From: CBDFLD01 sp965249005
GTDB taxonomy: Bacteria > Acidobacteriota > UBA6911
NCBI GenBank assembly: GCA_965249005.1
Contig: CBDFLD010000021.1
Location: 62,001 to 126,000 of the forward strand
DNA: 64,000 nucleotides
Reading direction: 5' to 3'
Shown: in pieces, positions 9,595-18,425 of the stretch
How positions within the stretch are numbered: the first letter of the stretch is position 1
Layout of the letters: each line of letters opens with the position of its first letter
Notes under the pieces: model-generated
Told to the model about the DNA's origin: nothing
The model's input: only the letters and a program-made list of their open reading frames with translations
Database searches by the model: none
Program-made: the position numbers and the translations under genes

Positions 9595-10926
9595 GTGAGC
9601 CAGTCTGAACTCGATCGTCGGGATTTTATGAAAGCAACTACGGCAGCTGCCTCGGCTGCCGTTTCTGCACCGCTCGTCGGAAACGTCCTGGGCGCCAACG
9701 AAAAGGTCGTGCTTGGAATGATCGGACCCGGGGGGCCCCCTCATGCCCGAGGACAAGGCCTCATGCGAAGATTCATGAAATCGGGAGCAGAGTTCGCGGC
9801 CGTCTGCGATGTGCATTCTCCGCATGCAGAGGAGGCCAGAAAAATCGCGGGAGGGAAAGCCGAGATTCACAAGGATTATCGGAGCTTGCTGGAGAGAAAT
9901 GATCTGGATGCCGTAGTAATAGCAACACCCGACCATTGGCATGCCCTTCCAACGGTCCACGCGTGTCAGGCAGGCAAGCACGTGTACGTGGAGAAACCGC
10001 TCGCGACGAGCATCGGCGAAGGCCAAAAAATGGTGGATGCGGCCCGCAAGTATAATCGTCTAGTACAGGCCGGCACGCAACATAGGTCTGGGGCGCACTT
10101 CAAGCGAGTGGAGGAGCTGGTACAGAGCGGGATTCTCGGAACTATCAGCCAGGTCCGGGCATGGAATATGGAAAATAACTCTCCGGCCGGCATCGGGAAT
10201 CCTCCCGACGCAAGGCCACCTGCAGGATTGGACTGGGACATGTGGCTCGGCCCCGCTCCCAAAGTCCCGTACAACCCCAATCGTTTCCTCAGGGGCCGTT
10301 TCCGCTGGTTTTGGGACTATGCGGGTGGCTTGATGACCGACTGGGGAGTTCACTGGATTGACACCATTCATCAGTGTATGCACGTCAACGCGCCCAAGAG
10401 TGTCTCCGCGTCAGGAGGAAAACTAGCGCTGATGGACAACCGTGAAACGCCGGATACCTTGGAGGTCATATACGAATATCCTGGTTGGATTCTCGTCTAT
10501 TCTATCTCTCAGTGCACAAATCGAGCGCTCTACAACCAGGTGACGGGACTCCAGTTTTACGGAACCGACGCGACCCTTTACACGGATCGAGGAGAGTATG
10601 AATTGTTTCCACGCGAAACTCGAAAGAGATCAGGCAGTGAATTTACCCACCACTACAACATGTCGCCGATTCGAGGGCGAGGGCAAGACCAAACCACTCC
10701 TCACATCGAGAACTTTCTGGAAGCCATCCGTGGCAAGGCTTCCCTGAACGCTGATGTAGAGGTCTGTCATCGCTCCACGACGGCGGCTATTCTAGGTAAC
10801 ATTGCCTACCGACTCGGAAGAAAACTGTATTGGGACGGCGAGGCGCAAAGGTTTATCGACGATCCTGCAGCGAACGAACATCTGATGCAACCTTACCGGG
10901 CGCCCTACTCCCTCGAGCAAATCTAG
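9595..10926 (+). CDS. Tat-secreted Gfo/Idh/MocA-family oxidoreductase
   Basis: 443 residues. The GTG start has GGAGGG eight bases upstream. A twin-arginine signal (LDRRDFMKATT followed by an alanine-rich stretch) points to export. The N-terminal Rossmann domain is recognisable from VVLGMIGPGG and AVIATPDHWHA; the EKP motif (HVYVEKPLATS) marks the cofactor/catalytic site of Gfo/Idh/MocA enzymes. The C-terminal half carries WDYAGGLMTDWGVHWIDTIH, the substrate-domain signature of secreted sugar-modifying members. These enzymes oxidise or epimerise sugars and inositols, usually with tightly bound NADP. The natural substrate is not inferable. Confidence 0.85.
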   Translation: MSQSELDRRDFMKATTAAASAAVSAPLVGNVLGANEKVVLGMIGPGGPPHARGQGLMRRFMKSGAEFAAVCDVHSPHAEEARKIAGGKAEIHKDYRSLLERNDLDAVVIATPDHWHALPTVHACQAGKHVYVEKPLATSIGEGQKMVDAARKYNRLVQAGTQHRSGAHFKRVEELVQSGILGTISQVRAWNMENNSPAGIGNPPDARPPAGLDWDMWLGPAPKVPYNPNRFLRGRFRWFWDYAGGLMTDWGVHWIDTIHQCMHVNAPKSVSASGGKLALMDNRETPDTLEVIYEYPGWILVYSISQCTNRALYNQVTGLQFYGTDATLYTDRGEYELFPRETRKRSGSEFTHHYNMSPIRGRGQDQTTPHIENFLEAIRGKASLNADVEVCHRSTTAAILGNIAYRLGRKLYWDGEAQRFIDDPAANEHLMQPYRAPYSLEQI

Positions 10927-11063
10927 CTTACCCTCGCAAACCGGCGCCCTGGCCGAATGCCTCCAAGGATCGCGGACATCTGGCTCTGTTTTGGCCATCC
11001 CAAACGGTCGCCAAACGGTGCATGGTATACTAGCCAGCAGGGTTTTTCGGTAGGAGTGGATCG

Positions 11064-11636
11064 ATGGCAAGCGAATGGATTCCAGTATTGGCTCTCGCGG
11101 CCGTTTTGACGACAGCACAAGTGCCCAAGGAATCACCGGTCCGGTGGTCGGCAAATGTTGAGCAACCATCCAGACCCGGCGGCAACCTCGAGGTCCACCT
11201 AGAGGCTACGATACAAGAAGGGTGGCATCTGTATTCGGTAACCCAAGTGGCAGGCGGGCCGAATCAGACCCGCGTTAAACTGATTTCCGACGGTCCGTTT
11301 TCAGTGAAGGGGAAGGTTCGCCAGTCCCCCCCCACGAAGGAGTTCGACCCGACCTTCGGCATACAGGCGGAATACTTCTTGTTGTACGCCGACTTTTGGC
11401 TTCCTGTCCAAGTCGATGCAAATGCCGAGCCGGGAGTTTACGAAATGCGGTTGCAGGTAACGTACCAAGTGTGCAACGACAACGTCTGCCTCCCGCCGAA
11501 GAAGCTCCCAGTAGTCGTCAAGGTAGAAATCTCAGAACCCGGCCTTCACGAATGCCGGCAACTTACAACTCCAGCTGCACGAGTACAACGGCAATGGCGC
11601 CGGAAAACTGCCCCTGTTTCTGCAACCAAGGCCTAG
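11064..11636 (+). CDS. Secreted DsbD N-terminal (DsbD-alpha-like) domain protein
   Basis: 190 residues with an AGGAG ribosome binding site and an N-terminal signal peptide (to about residue 19). The domain has an immunoglobulin-like fold signature, GWHLYSVTQ, and a cysteine pair in CNDNVCLPP (C137, C142) matching the redox pair of the DsbD alpha domain. In full-length DsbD this domain hands electrons to periplasmic thiol proteins. Here the membrane and thioredoxin domains are absent and the protein ends with a basic tail, so it is a stand-alone domain. No partner DsbD-beta/CcdA gene lies in the window. It may act with a separately encoded membrane transporter. Confidence 0.75.
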   Translation: MASEWIPVLALAAVLTTAQVPKESPVRWSANVEQPSRPGGNLEVHLEATIQEGWHLYSVTQVAGGPNQTRVKLISDGPFSVKGKVRQSPPTKEFDPTFGIQAEYFLLYADFWLPVQVDANAEPGVYEMRLQVTYQVCNDNVCLPPKKLPVVVKVEISEPGLHECRQLTTPAARVQRQWRRKTAPVSATKA

Positions 11637-11700
11637 GATAGAATTCTCTCGGGGGCTGCGAGCCAGTCAGGGATCGAAGGCCGGACCGACGGAGAATTGT

Positions 11701-11910
11701 ATGAGCGAGGAACACCAACACGAAAAGGTGTATACGAACACTTTCGAGGAGGGTCGCGTCTTGTGGGTCTGTCGGAACTGCGGCAAGCCTGGCAGCGAAC
11801 TGGATGATGGAGACTCAAATCGGGTGTTTGACCACGAGGAGTACTATCGCCTCTTGGAAGTCTTCAACAATGTGGCTCGGGACCGTGCGACAGGCCGGAT
11901 TTCCGATTAA
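11701..11910 (+). CDS. Small hypothetical protein with a CxxC pair
   Basis: 69 residues, acidic, with the core VLWVCRNCGKPGSEL carrying one CxxC knuckle, then a charged helix (EEYYRLLEVFNNVARD). It lies 64 bases after the DsbD-alpha-like gene in the same orientation, and its end faces the CDGSH gene. A single CxxC pair could form half of a dimeric zinc site or a redox pair. I do not recognise the family. Coding status is supported by the ordered composition and clean boundaries, not by homology. Confidence 0.5.
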   Translation: MSEEHQHEKVYTNTFEEGRVLWVCRNCGKPGSELDDGDSNRVFDHEEYYRLLEVFNNVARDRATGRISD

Positions 11911-11972
11911 CTCCCGCGAGCGGTGACCCTCTCCCGAGCCAGGTCGGGTCCTGGCTTGCAAGAATAGGACCA

Positions 11973-12218
11973 CTAAGGCTTCGGCTTCGGTGGCGGCAGC
12001 GTTCGCGCCTCCACCGCGGACTGAAATCCTGAACGAGCATGGGCCCCATCGCAGAACGGCTTGTTCTCGGAATGGCCACATCGGCAAAGGGCGATCGCTT
12101 CCCTACCAGCAAGATCGAAAGCATTTCCCTGCCCATCCTTGAGGGCTAGCTTCCCCGTTATTCGCAAAGGACCGTTGTTCAAACAGACAACTTCGGATTC
12201 AACTTCGGATTCACTCAT
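11973..12218 (-). CDS. CDGSH-type [2Fe-2S] protein
   Basis: 81 residues. The mitoNEET-like cluster motif is complete: C45-x-C47-x8-C56-x3-H60 (CRCGHSENKPFCDGAH), which binds a [2Fe-2S] cluster through three Cys and one His. Bacterial stand-alone CDGSH proteins are small soluble electron-transfer or cluster-transfer proteins. It is convergent with the 69-residue CxxC gene. The 62-base gap between them contains an AGCCAGG/CCTGGCT stem but no U-run. Confidence 0.9.
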   Translation of the reverse strand: MSESEVESEVVCLNNGPLRITGKLALKDGQGNAFDLAGREAIALCRCGHSENKPFCDGAHARSGFQSAVEARTLPPPKPKP

Positions 12219-12375
12219 CCAATTACACTCCCATCAGCACAATAGCCGTTTTCTTTCACTGCCTTGTTCGGATCGAGACCGGCAAGAAGCCGGCTCCACC
12301 GCGATAGTCTGAGGTACCCGGCAGTAATCGACAAGCGAAAAAGAGTCATCCCAGCTCATGGTACAATCCATAGTC

Positions 12376-13257
12376 ATGACAGATACCGTCGTTCAGGTCG
12401 GTCTGATCCAAATGTCCTGTACTCAGGATCCCGAGCACAACATGCGCAAGGCCGTAGACGGTATTCGCGAAGCGGCCGAACGGGGAGCCCAGATTATCTG
12501 TTTGCAGGAACTCTTCAAATCGATCTACTTCTGCCAAAAGGAAGATCACGATCAGTTCGCCCTTGCCGAAAGCGTTCCCGGTCCGACGACCGAACTTCTT
12601 TGCGACTTGGCACGCAAGTTAGAGCTGGTGCTAATCGCGCCCGTGTTCGAACGACGCAGCGCCGGCCTGTACCACAATACCGCAGCCGTGATCGATGCGG
12701 ATGGAGCGTTGCTAGGAAGGTACAGGAAAATGCATATCCCTGACGACCCAAGATACCAGGAGAAATTTTATTTCACCCCGGGAGATCTTGGTTTCCAGAC
12801 CTGGAACACCCGGTATGGCCACATCGGCGTGCTAATCTGCTGGGATCAATGGTATCCAGAGGCGGCCCGGTTGACGGCACTTGGTGGCGCGCAAATCCTG
12901 TTCTTCCCTACCGCCATCGGTTGGCACCCAGAGGAAAAGGACGAATACGGAGCGAGTCAGCACTCAGCCTGGGAGACTATTCAGCGGAGCCACGCGATTG
13001 CAAACGGCGTTTACGTTGCAACGGTCAACCGGGTTGGCTTCGAAGGAAAAACGCCGAATGGCATACAGTTCTGGGGTTCTAGCTTTGTCTGCGATCCCGC
13101 CGGCAACCTCGTCCAGGTCTCACCTCGCGACCAGGAGGAGATTCTGGTCGTTCCTTGCCGACTGGAAGATGTGGAAACAACCAGAACCCATTGGCCATTC
13201 CTTCGGGACCGAAGACCGGAAACCTACGGAGACATCACTAGAAGGTTCTTGGATTGA
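12376..13257 (+). CDS. aguB: N-carbamoylputrescine amidase
   Basis: 293 residues of the nitrilase superfamily. It hydrolyses N-carbamoylputrescine to putrescine, CO2 and ammonia, completing the agmatine route. The catalytic triad is visible: E45 (QELF), K118 (KMHIPDD) and C155 (ICWDQWYPEAAR). The context FTPGD and TAIGWHPEEK matches plant and bacterial N-carbamoylputrescine amidases rather than other nitrilases. The ATG at 12376 fits the family start; an ATG six codons upstream is possible. Its stop overlaps the TTG start of aguA, so the pair is translationally coupled. Confidence 0.93.
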   Translation: MTDTVVQVGLIQMSCTQDPEHNMRKAVDGIREAAERGAQIICLQELFKSIYFCQKEDHDQFALAESVPGPTTELLCDLARKLELVLIAPVFERRSAGLYHNTAAVIDADGALLGRYRKMHIPDDPRYQEKFYFTPGDLGFQTWNTRYGHIGVLICWDQWYPEAARLTALGGAQILFFPTAIGWHPEEKDEYGASQHSAWETIQRSHAIANGVYVATVNRVGFEGKTPNGIQFWGSSFVCDPAGNLVQVSPRDQEEILVVPCRLEDVETTRTHWPFLRDRRPETYGDITRRFLD

Positions 13258-14342
13258 ACCCCTCTCCACGCGATCTCGGATATCGAATGCCAGCAGAATG
13301 GGAGCCCCATGAGGGCACCTGGATGAGCTGGCCGCACAAGGAAGAGTCCTGGCCTGGTAGGTTTTCCCGCATTCCAGAAGCGTTTGGAACGATCGTAAGA
13401 ATCCTAAGTCAGCACGAAACGGTCCACATCAACGTCAATGACGCAGCCATGGAAGCGCGAGTCAAAGGGCTTCTCACTTCCCGTGGCGTAGTGATGGGAC
13501 GAGTGCGGCTTCATCAGATCCCCACAAATGACGCCTGGTGCCGAGATCACGGACCGACTTTCTTGTCGCGCGACGCACACCAAGACTATCCGCTGGCAGC
13601 AGTAAATTGGGATTTCAACTCTTGGGGAGAAAAGTATCCGCCTTATGACCTCGACGACGCGGTGGCTTCTCGGGTGTCCCGACTCTTGGGTATTCCGTGC
13701 TTTACTCCGGCCATCGTCCTGGAGGGCGGTTCCATTGATGTCAACGGCAGGGGTTCACTTCTAACCACGGAGTCTTGCTTGCTCAACCCCAACAGGAACC
13801 CGAAGCTTAGCCGCGACGACATCGAGCGCTATCTCGGAGACTACCTCGCTGCCACTAACATCCTATGGCTGGAAAATGGAATTGCCGGTGACGATACCGA
13901 CGGGCATGTCGATGATGTGGCCAGGTTCGTCGACGATTCCACAATCGTAACCGTCGTGTCCAACGATCCTTCTGATCTGAACTACGCGCCATTGCAGGAC
14001 AATCTAGCCCGACTGAGTCAGACAAAAGATCAAGATAATCAGGCTTTTAGAATCGCCACCCTTCCGACCCCAAAGGCGATGCTCTTGGACGGGGATCTTG
14101 CCCCCTGTAGTTACGCTAATTTCTATATTGCCAACCGCGTTGTTATCGTCCCAACCTTCGATTGTACTGAGGATTCCCAGGCTTTGGACTGCCTGCAGTC
14201 GCTGTTTCCGACTCGGGAAATACACGCGGTCAATTGCCGGGACCTTATCTGGGGCTTGGGTACCATCCATTGCGTGACCCAGCAGATTCCCGCAACTCCG
14301 CCGTCGCGGCGCCAGTCAGCCGAGAGCAACATGGACGTTTAG
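13254..14342 (+). CDS. aguA: Agmatine deiminase
   Basis: 362 residues. It converts agmatine to N-carbamoylputrescine, the substrate of the upstream aguB product. Family signatures are the N-terminal MPAEWEPHEGTWMSWP, DAWCRDHGPTF, LEGGSIDVNG and the catalytic cysteine in LGTIHCVTQQ (C340). The start is TTG in the overlap TTGA with the aguB stop, with AGAAGG upstream; a later ATG at residue 12 is in frame but lacks a clear site. Having both genes implies putrescine synthesis from arginine, although no arginine decarboxylase is present in the window. Confidence 0.93.
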   Translation: MNPSPRDLGYRMPAEWEPHEGTWMSWPHKEESWPGRFSRIPEAFGTIVRILSQHETVHINVNDAAMEARVKGLLTSRGVVMGRVRLHQIPTNDAWCRDHGPTFLSRDAHQDYPLAAVNWDFNSWGEKYPPYDLDDAVASRVSRLLGIPCFTPAIVLEGGSIDVNGRGSLLTTESCLLNPNRNPKLSRDDIERYLGDYLAATNILWLENGIAGDDTDGHVDDVARFVDDSTIVTVVSNDPSDLNYAPLQDNLARLSQTKDQDNQAFRIATLPTPKAMLLDGDLAPCSYANFYIANRVVIVPTFDCTEDSQALDCLQSLFPTREIHAVNCRDLIWGLGTIHCVTQQIPATPPSRRQSAESNMDV

Positions 14343-15136
14343 GCGGAAGAGGTTGCCCCTGAAGTATCTGAGCCTGCCTTGCGGCTCTGAAAGTAGTGGA
14401 GCAAACCCACGATCAGGAGCCACGAAAGTGGAATCACCACCAAGCCGTACGTCAACCATCTGCCGTAAAACCCGTCCGGACCGTAGGGCTCTGTTGCCTC
14501 GTGAATGGCCGCACTCCAAGGTAAAACGTTCGCCTCAGAGAGCTCATGAATTCCGTAGATGAACAGCTGCACTGAAAAAACCAAAAGAAACACGGCCGTA
14601 ATTTGTAGAAACCGACCCAGATTGACGCGATGCCCATAAAGGCTCCACAGAAGCGCAACTGCCGCAGCAGCCAGAAGTCCCAGTATGGCTCCCACGAGAA
14701 CCTGAGGCGCGTCCATCTGAAAGATCAACGTCCCAAGCAACAACGCAGTTTCCATTCCTTCTCGGGTGATCATCAAAATGACGAAAAGCAACGTCCCCCA
14801 CCACGCGGACACCGACGTATCCGCCTCGGCCACCTGCTCCAGTTGCTCTTCGATTTGACGCTTTATCCTGTTGGCAATCTTCAACATATGAATCACAAGA
14901 GACGACACCAGGATTGCCGCAGTGAGCGCGAGGATACCTTCCCAGAGAGCTTGATTCGAGGCCAGCGAAAGCAGATAACCAGCAACGATACTCGTGAGTA
15001 TGGCAACCAGTATGCCCCAGTAGATTGCTGATAGAAGGCGAACACGCCCAGTCTTGCGCAGGTAGGCGAGGCTGATTGCTACGATTAAGAATGCCTCGAG
15101 GCCTTCTCGTAGAGTGACAACAAATGCTTGTAGCAT
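14339..15136 (-). CDS. FTR1-family iron permease (EfeU-like)
   Basis: 265 residues with about seven hydrophobic segments. Two REGxE motifs, REGLEA (R10-E15) and REGMET (124-129), are the iron-binding signatures of FTR1/EfeU permeases that carry ferric iron across the inner membrane. The EfeO and EfeB partners are not adjacent, so this is a single-gene version. Its 3' end overlaps aguA by four bases on the opposite strand. A Fur-box-like palindrome lies 48 bases upstream of the start, consistent with iron control. Confidence 0.88.
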   Translation of the reverse strand: MLQAFVVTLREGLEAFLIVAISLAYLRKTGRVRLLSAIYWGILVAILTSIVAGYLLSLASNQALWEGILALTAAILVSSLVIHMLKIANRIKRQIEEQLEQVAEADTSVSAWWGTLLFVILMITREGMETALLLGTLIFQMDAPQVLVGAILGLLAAAAVALLWSLYGHRVNLGRFLQITAVFLLVFSVQLFIYGIHELSEANVLPWSAAIHEATEPYGPDGFYGRWLTYGLVVIPLSWLLIVGLLHYFQSRKAGSDTSGATSSA

Positions 15137-15183
15137 ATATAGTTTCTTGAGTTCCTTTTACTGTTCGGACGCATCGTCAAATT

Positions 15184-15200
15184 TTGAAATCTAATTTCAA
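15184..15200 (-). promoter_or_regulatory. Fur-box-like palindrome upstream of the FTR1 permease
   Basis: TTGAAAT and ATTTCAA arms of seven bases flank a CTA centre. Read as a 7-1-7 site, TGAAATC-T-AATTTCA matches the layout of Fur 15-mers (TGATAATnATTATCA) with one arm mismatch. It sits 48 bases upstream of an iron permease start. The regulator assignment is inference; IdeR/MntR or another palindrome-binding protein is possible. Confidence 0.4.
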
Positions 15201-15358
15201 TTTGCGTTATTATCCTGGCTCATCCGCTCAGGGTCAAGCCAAAACGGCGGCCTGGCAGTGGCACGGTACGCAGGGTTGTCGTTTGGTTGCGCCAAACCTC
15301 TTGACCTCGCACGAATCCTAATCGAGGATGAATACTGCAGCATGGCGGAGCTAGCTAG

Positions 15359-16453
15359 ATGGCATCGTGGATCCAAGAAAACATAGAACTGGCACCCCTG
15401 ACAACGTTTCAGGTCGGTGGGCCAGCAAGATACTTTGCCAACGCGCTTTCGGAAGAGCATGTTCTCGAAGCCTTGTCCATTGCTGAGGTTCGCAATCTGC
15501 CACTCTTTATACTGGGCGGGGGAAGCAATATTGTTGTTGCGGATCGTGGGTTCTCAGGGATGGTGTTACGGATCGGGATAACAGGAGTCTCGATCCAAGA
15601 TGGCCATAATAGCGGTTCCGTCACAGTTGGAGCCGGAGAGGACTGGGATTCGTTCGTGGCACGATGCGTGGACAAGGACTGGGCGGGGATCGAGTGCCTC
15701 AGTGGTATCCCGGGCAGCGTGGGAGGCACTCCGATTCAAAATGTGGGTGCATACGGACAGGAGGCAAGCAACGTCGTCACAGCAGTTCGGGTGATAGATC
15801 GCTGCGACGGTACGGTTTCAGAGCTCGCAGCTAGAGCCTGCCAATTCGACTACCGTAGTAGCATCTTCAACACGACATCCAAAGATCGTTATGTCGTTTT
15901 GAGCGTCTCCTTCAAGCTCGAGGTCACTGGAAACCCGGCACTTGCCTATCCCGATCTACGCCGTTACTTCAAGGATGCAAAACGTCGGCCCAATCTCAGA
16001 GAGGTGCGTCACGCTGTCAGGCAGATCCGTGCAACTAAGGCGATGCTTCTAACGCCGGATGATCCGGACTGCCGAAGTGCCGGCTCCTTTTTCAAGAATC
16101 CCATCCTGACGCAAGAGGCTTTTCGAAAAGTGGAAGAGGTCGCCAGGCAACAAGGCCTGCTCGGTTCCGGAGAAGTTATTCCTCACTTTGATGCCCCCGG
16201 CGACAGGATCAAGGTTCCCGCCGCCTGGCTGATAGAAAATACGGGCTTCCACAAGGGCTATCAGCGCGGTGCGGTAGCGATTTCTTCAAAGCACGCCCTG
16301 GCGTTGATCAACCGCGGCGGTGCAACGGCTAACGATATCCTGGCCCTCATGACTGAGATTCTTCACAAGGTCAGAGATCGCTTTTCTTTGACACTCCAAC
16401 CCGAACCCACTTTCGTCGGATTCGAGATCGGAGAAACACAGGGACAACCGTAG
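15359..16453 (+). CDS. murB: UDP-N-acetylenolpyruvoylglucosamine reductase
   Basis: 364 residues. It reduces UDP-GlcNAc-enolpyruvate to UDP-MurNAc with NADPH and FAD in peptidoglycan precursor synthesis. The FAD-binding region is evident (TTFQVGGPARYF, LFILGGGSNIVVAD), followed by GIPGSVGGTPIQNVGAYGQE. The proton-donor serine lies in DCRSAGSFFKNP and the C-terminal glutamate in QPEPTFVGFE; the insert and length fit type I MurB (E. coli-like). GGCGGAG precedes the ATG. It stands alone, outside a mur cluster. Confidence 0.95.
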   Translation: MASWIQENIELAPLTTFQVGGPARYFANALSEEHVLEALSIAEVRNLPLFILGGGSNIVVADRGFSGMVLRIGITGVSIQDGHNSGSVTVGAGEDWDSFVARCVDKDWAGIECLSGIPGSVGGTPIQNVGAYGQEASNVVTAVRVIDRCDGTVSELAARACQFDYRSSIFNTTSKDRYVVLSVSFKLEVTGNPALAYPDLRRYFKDAKRRPNLREVRHAVRQIRATKAMLLTPDDPDCRSAGSFFKNPILTQEAFRKVEEVARQQGLLGSGEVIPHFDAPGDRIKVPAAWLIENTGFHKGYQRGAVAISSKHALALINRGGATANDILALMTEILHKVRDRFSLTLQPEPTFVGFEIGETQGQP

Positions 16454-16501
16454 AGGGCGGGACTCAGACTCCCAGACGCTGCTGAGCAAACCCAAGCACT
16501 C

Positions 16502-17938
16502 TCAGGGATCTATAACCGGAGAGACCTCCCGCCATCCAGTTCGCGCTGGCGGAAATGCCCGGACTCCCATCTCCACAAGTTCGCTGTTGTAGACCAGCGT
16601 TGAGGTCCCTGACAGCACGATCGAAGGAGGCGCAAATCTCCATGGTTCATTCCCTGCGTCATCCAGAGCGGCAACGAACATCCCTCCCTTCAGATCCAGC
16701 TGCAGTCCCGTCGCGTCGACAACCCCGGCGCCGATAACGAGAATGAGACCATTGTAGGCAAGAGAACCAGTTCCTGATAACTTTCCGTGCACGACCAAAA
16801 CCCCCGCACCCTCCATCGGACCCGCCAAGTACAAATCTCCGCTTACCACGACAAATCTAGGGTCCTGTCCCGGGTCGTTGAGGGATTTCCACGGATCGTA
16901 ATGCCCGAGAGAAGGAGCGTTGGCACTCGTCCAAACAAGATCGCCTTGGTAGATTTCGTCGGCGAAGGACAACTCGGATAGCTCGGTGAAACTGTGCAGA
17001 TAGCTTGGGTCCAGCAACACCGATTTATCCCGGTGCGCCGCGACGCTCGCCGTTATGTCCCGGACCGACGGGGTCAAACCGAGCCCCTGAACACAGGTCT
17101 CCTGCGACGGTTCGAGTTCGGTGAGGATGCGGCTCGACGGTGTTACCAGGTCCGAAGGCTCCGTATCGATGGTTGCGATACCCGGGTTTTGCCCTCCGGA
17201 AACGAGGAATTGGTTACCGACGAAGACAGCAGAAATGTCATTTCCCTGCACGACCAAAGGAGCGTCCAGCTCAAAAGTTCGGTGTCTGTGAAATCTAGCC
17301 TCAAATACCGTCACTGAATTTTTCCTTAGAACGGAACCTGCCATTTCGCCGATCGTCCGCGAGATTCCCATAGAACGAACAATGATCGTTCCGTCTCCAT
17401 CGAAGAAGGGACTGTCGGGCGGATCTGCCTGAACCTCCGACTCCTCACCATTGTTGTCGGAAGCCTTCACGAAGTACCGAGAGAGGGACCTATTCCGCGG
17501 GTCACCTGGTGCAGTAAGCGCGATTCCTCCAGCCGGGATCAAAATGAAACCGGTCTGTGATCCGTAGCGCCCCGTATTCACGAGGCCGTCATCGAATGGC
17601 AAAAAAAAGGACCGATCTCTCGTCGGATTCATGATGTCGATGCTAAGGGCAGCGGCCCAAGCAATGGGATTACGATAAGAATGCTTGCGGACGACGGAGG
17701 CACTCGAAGCAATCGATACAGGGCCCGGAACACCATCGGGCCCCAGAAGAAGCGCATCAAAAGAAAGGTCCCGTAGGAACTGCCGGGTATAGTCGAGGCC
17801 CGCTTGGGCGGCAAACCGCGCTCGTCGGTCCGATTCGAAGTTGTCACTGATCTTCAGCTCCGTCGCGGCATTCAGACTCATGAAAAGCCCCAACAAAGAA
17901 AACAGCGACAGCGTAATCAGCGAGAGTAGCAACGCCAT
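16502..17938 (-). CDS. PilX-like type IV pilus-associated protein (orphan)
   Basis: About 478 residues from the ATG at 17938, which follows GGGGGAG at good spacing. The N-terminus MALLLSLITLSLFSLLGLFM followed by NAATELKISDNFESDRRARF AAQAG matches the PilX N-terminal region: a pilin-like hydrophobic helix without Glu5, then the E-rich A-x-x-A-G helix used for pilus or pseudopilus assembly. The remainder is a long, probably beta-rich domain. No other pilus genes are nearby, so it may serve a pilus encoded elsewhere. Longer in-frame reading to 18157 lacks a supported start. Confidence 0.65.
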   Translation of the reverse strand: MALLLSLITLSLFSLLGLFMSLNAATELKISDNFESDRRARFAAQAGLDYTRQFLRDLSFDALLLGPDGVPGPVSIASSASVVRKHSYRNPIAWAAALSIDIMNPTRDRSFFLPFDDGLVNTGRYGSQTGFILIPAGGIALTAPGDPRNRSLSRYFVKASDNNGEESEVQADPPDSPFFDGDGTIIVRSMGISRTIGEMAGSVLRKNSVTVFEARFHRHRTFELDAPLVVQGNDISAVFVGNQFLVSGGQNPGIATIDTEPSDLVTPSSRILTELEPSQETCVQGLGLTPSVRDITASVAAHRDKSVLLDPSYLHSFTELSELSFADEIYQGDLVWTSANAPSLGHYDPWKSLNDPGQDPRFVVVSGDLYLAGPMEGAGVLVVHGKLSGTGSLAYNGLILVIGAGVVDATGLQLDLKGGMFVAALDDAGNEPWRFAPPSIVLSGTSTLVYNSELVEMGVRAFPPARTGWREVSPVIDP

Positions 17939-18425
17939 TCCTGTTTCTCCCCCACCGCTCCGCGGAAATCTTGATTCGGTGACAAGCCAATACGCACTCG
18001 ACGACGTGCAAAAGTGACAATCGTCGCAACCTTCTTCGTGACGTGGGTGACTGGGGTGACTGGGGTGATCGGACACGCCGGGAACACCGGGACCTCTCCC
18101 GCGAGCTCGACGACGTCCATTCAAACTGGTGGGACCGGAACAAGTCAAAGCTGGCATACTGTCGGTAATGTTTCGCCGGGCTCAGCCTTATTTCAGCCAG
18201 CCCCTCGTTTGGGCGTCCATTGTGCGGTTGCTCAAAAACGGAGCGAAACGGCGGCAAGAGGACCGGCAGCCGCCAGTCAGGTTCATTCGGCGACATAGGG
18301 AAGGCCTTGACCCAGAACCATTACCAGGGGTATAGCTATTCGGTCCTTCTTTATTCTTTGCTCCACCTAACATAGTTGAGCCGCGATTCCTAGCCTGCAA
18401 AGGGTAATCGATCTAGGAGACAATC
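17939..18425. other. Intergenic region between the PilX-like gene and gltA
   Basis: 487 bases that hold the divergent upstream regions of the PilX-like gene and gltA and a short 9-base tandem repeat. Several short frames cross it on both strands, including a basic 68-codon frame on the plus strand ending at 18335, but none has a ribosome binding site or recognisable content. The gltA ribosome binding site (AGGAG) is at its right end. Confidence 0.4.
18038..18073. repeat. Four tandem copies of a 9-base unit
   Basis: Units GTGACGTGG, GTGACTGGG, GTGACTGGG and GTGATCGGA lie head to tail. The two central copies are identical and the outer ones diverge at three to four positions. The unit length is a multiple of three, which creates repetitive open frames on both strands, but none looks coding. 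Replication slippage is the simplest explanation. Confidence 0.7.

Noticed and set aside
18168..18335. A basic plus-strand frame ending ...RRHREGLDPEPLPGV
   Set aside because: No ribosome binding site or homology; lies in the gltA upstream region.
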